Shown here: piece after piece, positions 25,798-25,838 of the stretch
Position numbering within the stretch: the first letter of the stretch is position 1
Layout: every line of letters begins with the position of its first letter
DNA from: Microscillaceae bacterium
GTDB lineage: Bacteria; Bacteroidota; Bacteroidia; Cytophagales; Microscillaceae
Assembly (NCBI GenBank): GCA_003483885.1
Contig: DMXI01000484.1
Span: 1 to 25,838 of the forward strand
Length of the DNA stretch: 25,838 bases
Reading direction: 5' to 3'
The notes under the pieces: model-generated
Database searches by the model: none
Seen by the model: the letters and a program-made list of their open reading frames with translations, nothing else
What the model was told of the DNA's origin: nothing
Made by a program: the position numbers and the translations under genes

Positions 25798-25838
25798 ATG
25801 CGATTAAAATTTTGGAAAAAGAAGGATAAAGAAAATAA
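25798..25838 (+). CDS. Start of a gene cut by the window end
   Basis: An ATG followed by 12 open codons (MRLKFWKKKDKEN) runs off the window. A promoter -7 element stands 28 nt upstream, which supports a real start. The N-terminus is like that of the signal peptidase at 17543 (MKLAIWKKKSTEKKDK), so a second LepB-like protein is possible, but 13 residues do not decide this. Confidence 0.55.
   Translation, partial: MRLKFWKKKDKEN

Overview
The window looks like chromosomal DNA of a gliding or marine Bacteroidetes bacterium, most likely a Cytophagales of the Microscilla type. The evidence is: a type IX secretion (T9SS) C-terminal sorting domain; a two-component-type periplasmic propeller regulator; a Bacteroidetes-type GGGP synthase; several exact TAnnTTTG promoter -7 elements, one with a correctly spaced TTG at -33; start codons without Shine-Dalgarno sequences; and an AT-rich base composition. 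The genus is an inference, since no rRNA or other marker gene is present.

Layout. (1) 1-1861: the 3' end of an RHS-repeat polymorphic toxin (+) with a C-terminal domain carrying deaminase-like zinc motifs, closed by a strong terminator, with no visible immunity gene behind it. (2) 2414-5398 (+): a membrane-spanning regulator with a propeller and Y_Y_Y sensor fused directly to an AraC-type DNA-binding domain. It converges on (3) 5486-8689 (-), a T9SS-exported beta-helix/lectin-like protein. (4) 11131-12675 and 9082-11052 (-): a TPR lipoprotein gene followed by an M28 metallopeptidase with an unusual N-terminal Cys cluster and a C-terminal glycogen-binding-like domain, probably one transcript. 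(5) 12987-15242 (-): a DUF4157/eCIS-core-type protein with a 21-bp tandem repeat, an HEVGH motif and a C-terminal half that resembles an ADP-ribosyltransferase toxin. (6) 15630-17269 (-): a three-gene operon of two small membrane proteins and GGGP synthase, ending in a good terminator. (7) 17543-18733 (+): signal peptidase I. (8) 19076-24515 (+): a two-gene unit of a 1367-residue protein of unknown function and a type-2 amidase that lacks a signal peptide, closed by a strong terminator. (9) 24625-25682 (+): a PadR regulator and a membrane-anchored M23 peptidase, spaced by 2 nt. A further gene starts at 25798 and runs off the end.

The accessory, potentially antagonistic content is the RHS toxin tail, the DUF4157 protein, and the giant protein with its amidase. 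The best candidate for an undescribed system is the giant protein/amidase pair at 19076-24515. It is a complete, terminator-bounded two-gene module in which a cell-wall hydrolase with no export signal is made together with a very large, mosaic, apparently cytoplasmic protein. The second candidate is the PadR/M23 pair, in which a peptidase carries an N-terminal domain resembling those on PadR-linked ABC permeases and the regulator gene seems to be transcribed without a leader.
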